A stretch of 16,270 nucleotides of DNA from an uncultured Eubacteriales bacterium (GTDB lineage: Bacteria; Bacillota; Clostridia; Oscillospirales; CAG-272). This document shows positions 14,872-16,270 of this stretch, in pieces; positions within the stretch are counted from its first letter, which is position 1; the number at the start of each line of letters is the position of its first letter. The position numbers and the translations under genes are program-made. The notes beneath the pieces are model-generated. The model saw nothing but the letters and a program-made list of their open reading frames with translations. It had not been told where the DNA came from and did not search any database. The stretch spans positions 1-16,270 of the forward strand of contig URHR01000045.1 of the NCBI GenBank assembly GCA_900547725.1, in the 5' to 3' direction.

Positions 14872-15113
14872 GACCTTGGGGAGAGGGCGCCCCCCCTTTC
14901 GGAGGGGTGTGCCCTCTCCCCAAGCCCCTCACCCACCCCCGAACTTCGCTGAGCCGAATCTCATTCACAGTGCATATCAGGTTGCCCGACTGCGCGGCGT
15001 TGCGCGGGGTGGGTCTCTGTATGTGGGAATGAGATTCGGCTCAGCGAAGTTTTTTTGTAGTTCGGGAGGGGATTTTTGGGGTGGGTGCGGCTGTCGCGCT
15101 CGCTTGGTGGGCG
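14872..15113 (+). repeat. Intergenic repeat R3 with a perfect 25-bp core palindrome
   Basis: This is the third copy, starting at the base after the aldo/keto reductase stop. The proximal hairpin has 14-nt arms (14875-14888 and 14911-14924, CTTGGGGAGAGGGC type), and its inner part CCCCTTTCGGAGGGG (14893-14907) is the same as the R1 loop read in the matching sense. CCCCTCACCCACCCCCGAACTTC (split: CCCCTCACCCA, CCCCCGAACTTC) leads into a perfect 25-bp inverted repeat (arms 14942-14966 and 15027-15051) around a 60-nt loop. A run of seven T and the distal block with GGGTGCGGCTGTCGCGCTCG and TTGGTGGG come next. The T-run makes it a plausible terminator. In the gene-free stretch 14872-15231, the part after 15113 shows nothing I can identify. 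Confidence 0.82.
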
Positions 15114-15231
15114 GGGGCGTTTGGAACTTTTTAAAATGTCATGTCGGATAGATTGTTGATTCGTTCAATCATAATTGTTTACCCCAAGTCCTCGGGTTTA
15201 CATAAACAAATCGGTCGCTCCCAAACAGGAC

Positions 15232-16023
15232 TTATTTCGTTGTTTTTGTTAAAGTTATGGAATCCACTGAATTGTTGTAAAACATATCTCCTTTGATGCA
15301 ATCAAGAATTAAGGTGTCAGTGTTAGATAAAGTGCCGGAAGCATATAAAATTAGCTTTTTTTCTTCGCTACTTACATCATAAACCTTTAGTCCTGGACCG
15401 TATGGTAACAATTCAATCTCTATCGGTATTTTTTTGTCGTTGACATTCCACTCGCCAACATTGGTGCTGGGAGAATACCAAAACGTGTGCTCCAGTGACC
15501 GATATACTGTGGAATCATTATAATTGATGAATTCTTTCCATTCAGAAGAAGTGATAGAAAAAGCAATGCTTTCTCGATAAGATGTTTCAACTTTTGACGC
15601 ATAGATGACATTTCCAGTTGATTCATTCCTAATGTGAATAATACCTTTTTTACGGTCAGGATTGCTTAGATAAAATGATTCTGAACTTGTGTTTTCGGAA
15701 ACATCGAATCCCAAAAACAATCTAGATAAATCGGAATCATTTCTGCTCTTGTAACAAAACATACGATATGCATTTGCATTCCTTATAGGTTGATAAACAC
15801 TACCAATCGAAATGAGGGAGATGTCGGTACCGTTTACCCATTCGCCTATGCCGCTATCCATCAGAAAATGGATATATTCTGTGTCGGATATTGTCATTAC
15901 AACATAGTTAGCGTCTTTGCTCCATTGGAATACATAACCTTCTCCACGGTTTATGCCCTTACATGATGATAAACCGATACAAGCAGACAGTAGAATTAAA
16001 ACGATAAAACACGACTTTCTCAT
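15232..16023 (-). CDS. Lipoprotein of unknown function
   Basis: I do not recognise this 263-residue protein. It has a lipoprotein signal peptide (MRKSCFIVLILLSACIGLSSC) with lipobox LSSC, lipidated at C21, so it should be anchored on the outer face of the membrane. The mature part is rich in serine, tyrosine and asparagine, with alternating strand-like stretches (YVVMTISDTEYIHFLM, IPIEIELLPYGPGLKVYDV). It looks like a small all-beta extracellular protein. An AGGAG (16033-16029) 5 nt before the ATG supports the start. Its base composition is clearly more AT-rich than all other genes here, and repeats R3 and R4 lie on either side, so it may be a recent arrival. No partner gene is visible. Confidence 0.75.
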   Translation of the reverse strand: MRKSCFIVLILLSACIGLSSCKGINRGEGYVFQWSKDANYVVMTISDTEYIHFLMDSGIGEWVNGTDISLISIGSVYQPIRNANAYRMFCYKSRNDSDLSRLFLGFDVSENTSSESFYLSNPDRKKGIIHIRNESTGNVIYASKVETSYRESIAFSITSSEWKEFINYNDSTVYRSLEHTFWYSPSTNVGEWNVNDKKIPIEIELLPYGPGLKVYDVSSEEKKLILYASGTLSNTDTLILDCIKGDMFYNNSVDSITLTKTTK

Positions 16024-16051
16024 AAACGCTCCTATGTTCTGAAACTAAAGA

Positions 16052-16079
16052 TTTATAGTATCATAGCGAATTTTACCAA
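16052..16079 (-). promoter_or_regulatory. Probable promoter of the lipoprotein gene
   Basis: On the minus strand TTGGTA (16079-16074) and TATAAA (16057-16052) are separated by 16 bp, about 30 nt before the start codon. The region is AT-rich, so the call is moderate. Confidence 0.45.
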
Positions 16080-16134
16080 ACGCCTTCTTGTTATTGGCAA
16101 GCCTTTTCATTTCTTATGAAAACATCAAAAAAGT

Positions 16135-16270
16135 GGTGGGATGAGGTACTCGATGAAATGAACCGCATCGGTTCTCCCACCAAAGGAGCGCGAAGCCGCA
16201 CGCTTCAAGAAATTCGTACCTCCCGCCCAAACCCAAAGCTTCCCCCATATCCCCGCCACTCCCCAAAAGC
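16135..16270 (-). repeat. Intergenic repeat R4, cut by the window end
   Basis: This is the fourth copy, in the same orientation as R1. From 16174 about four fifths of 72 positions match R1 from 1403 by eye, including CTCCCACCAAA, GCGCGAAGCCGCAC, ACCTCCC and CTTCCCC. Just before it, GGTGGGA (16135-16141) pairs with TCCCACC (16175-16181), and AACCG/CGGTT nests inside. The left core arm begins at 16239 (CTTCCCCCATATCCCCGCCA), but its partner lies beyond the window. By analogy with R1 a minus-strand gene should end soon after the right edge. Confidence 0.7.

Noticed and set aside
14876..15151. A 91-codon open frame over repeat R3
   Set aside because: It lies within the hairpins and distal block, and its translation is repeat sequence; no ribosome site supports it.
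15130..15231. Terminator after the lipoprotein gene from GTTTAC repeats near 15176-15212
   Set aside because: The GTTTAC copies are direct rather than inverted and give no good stem with a T-tract on the minus strand.
1403..16270. R1-R4 as a CRISPR array or as an insertion sequence
   Set aside because: Copies are kilobases apart with no regular spacing, no cas or transposase gene is present, and no target-site duplications could be seen.

Overview
This is a chromosomal stretch from a low-to-mid-GC-branch Firmicute with an unusually GC-rich genome. The best guess is a gut-type member of class Clostridia, around Oscillospirales. Reasons: strong AGGAGG-type ribosome binding sites, an mgl-type sugar ABC transporter beside a YesM/YesN-type two-component system, a short pyruvate kinase without the extra C-terminal domain of Bacillus enzymes, and a RarA protein. 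No plasmid, phage or insertion-sequence gene is visible. Genus and species cannot be told from the window.

Layout. (1) 1-100: hairpins, then rarA (101-1318, +), a replication-fork maintenance ATPase. (2) 1319-1621: a convergent intergenic space filled by hairpins and repeat copy R1. (3) 1622-3413, minus strand: pyk (pyruvate kinase) followed 16 bp later by a small SCP2-fold protein. (4) 3595-4835, plus strand: an HD-domain hydrolase overlapping a four-helix membrane protein by 4 bp, closed by a textbook intrinsic terminator. (5) 5017-9251: mglB-mglA-mglC plus a small membrane-anchored InlB-B-repeat (Flg_new) protein. (6) 9252-9521: repeat copy R2 and a near-consensus promoter. (7) 9522-14871: an AraC-type response regulator, a YesM-type histidine kinase, a second sugar-binding lipoprotein and a YghZ-like aldo/keto reductase, tightly spaced. 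(8) 14872-15231: repeat copy R3. (9) 15232-16023, minus strand: an AT-rich lipoprotein of unknown function. (10) 16024-16270: its promoter, and repeat copy R4, cut by the window end.

How the genes work together. Units 5 and 7 read as one sugar module. MglBAC imports galactose or a related sugar. The second binding protein is encoded with the kinase and regulator and has no ATPase or permease of its own, so it is probably a sensory subunit presenting sugar to the kinase. The regulator would then activate the weak-looking mglB promoter. This resembles the XylFII-LytS/YesN logic known for xylose in clostridia, but with a YesM-type kinase.

The least explained feature is a family of intergenic elements (R1-R4). 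Three complete or near-complete copies begin within about 15 bp of a stop codon. They share a conserved framework: a proximal hairpin, a CCCCGAACTTC block, and a distal GC-rich block with TTGGTGGG. Between these sits a perfect 23-25 bp palindrome whose sequence differs from copy to copy. This is the most promising candidate for something undescribed.
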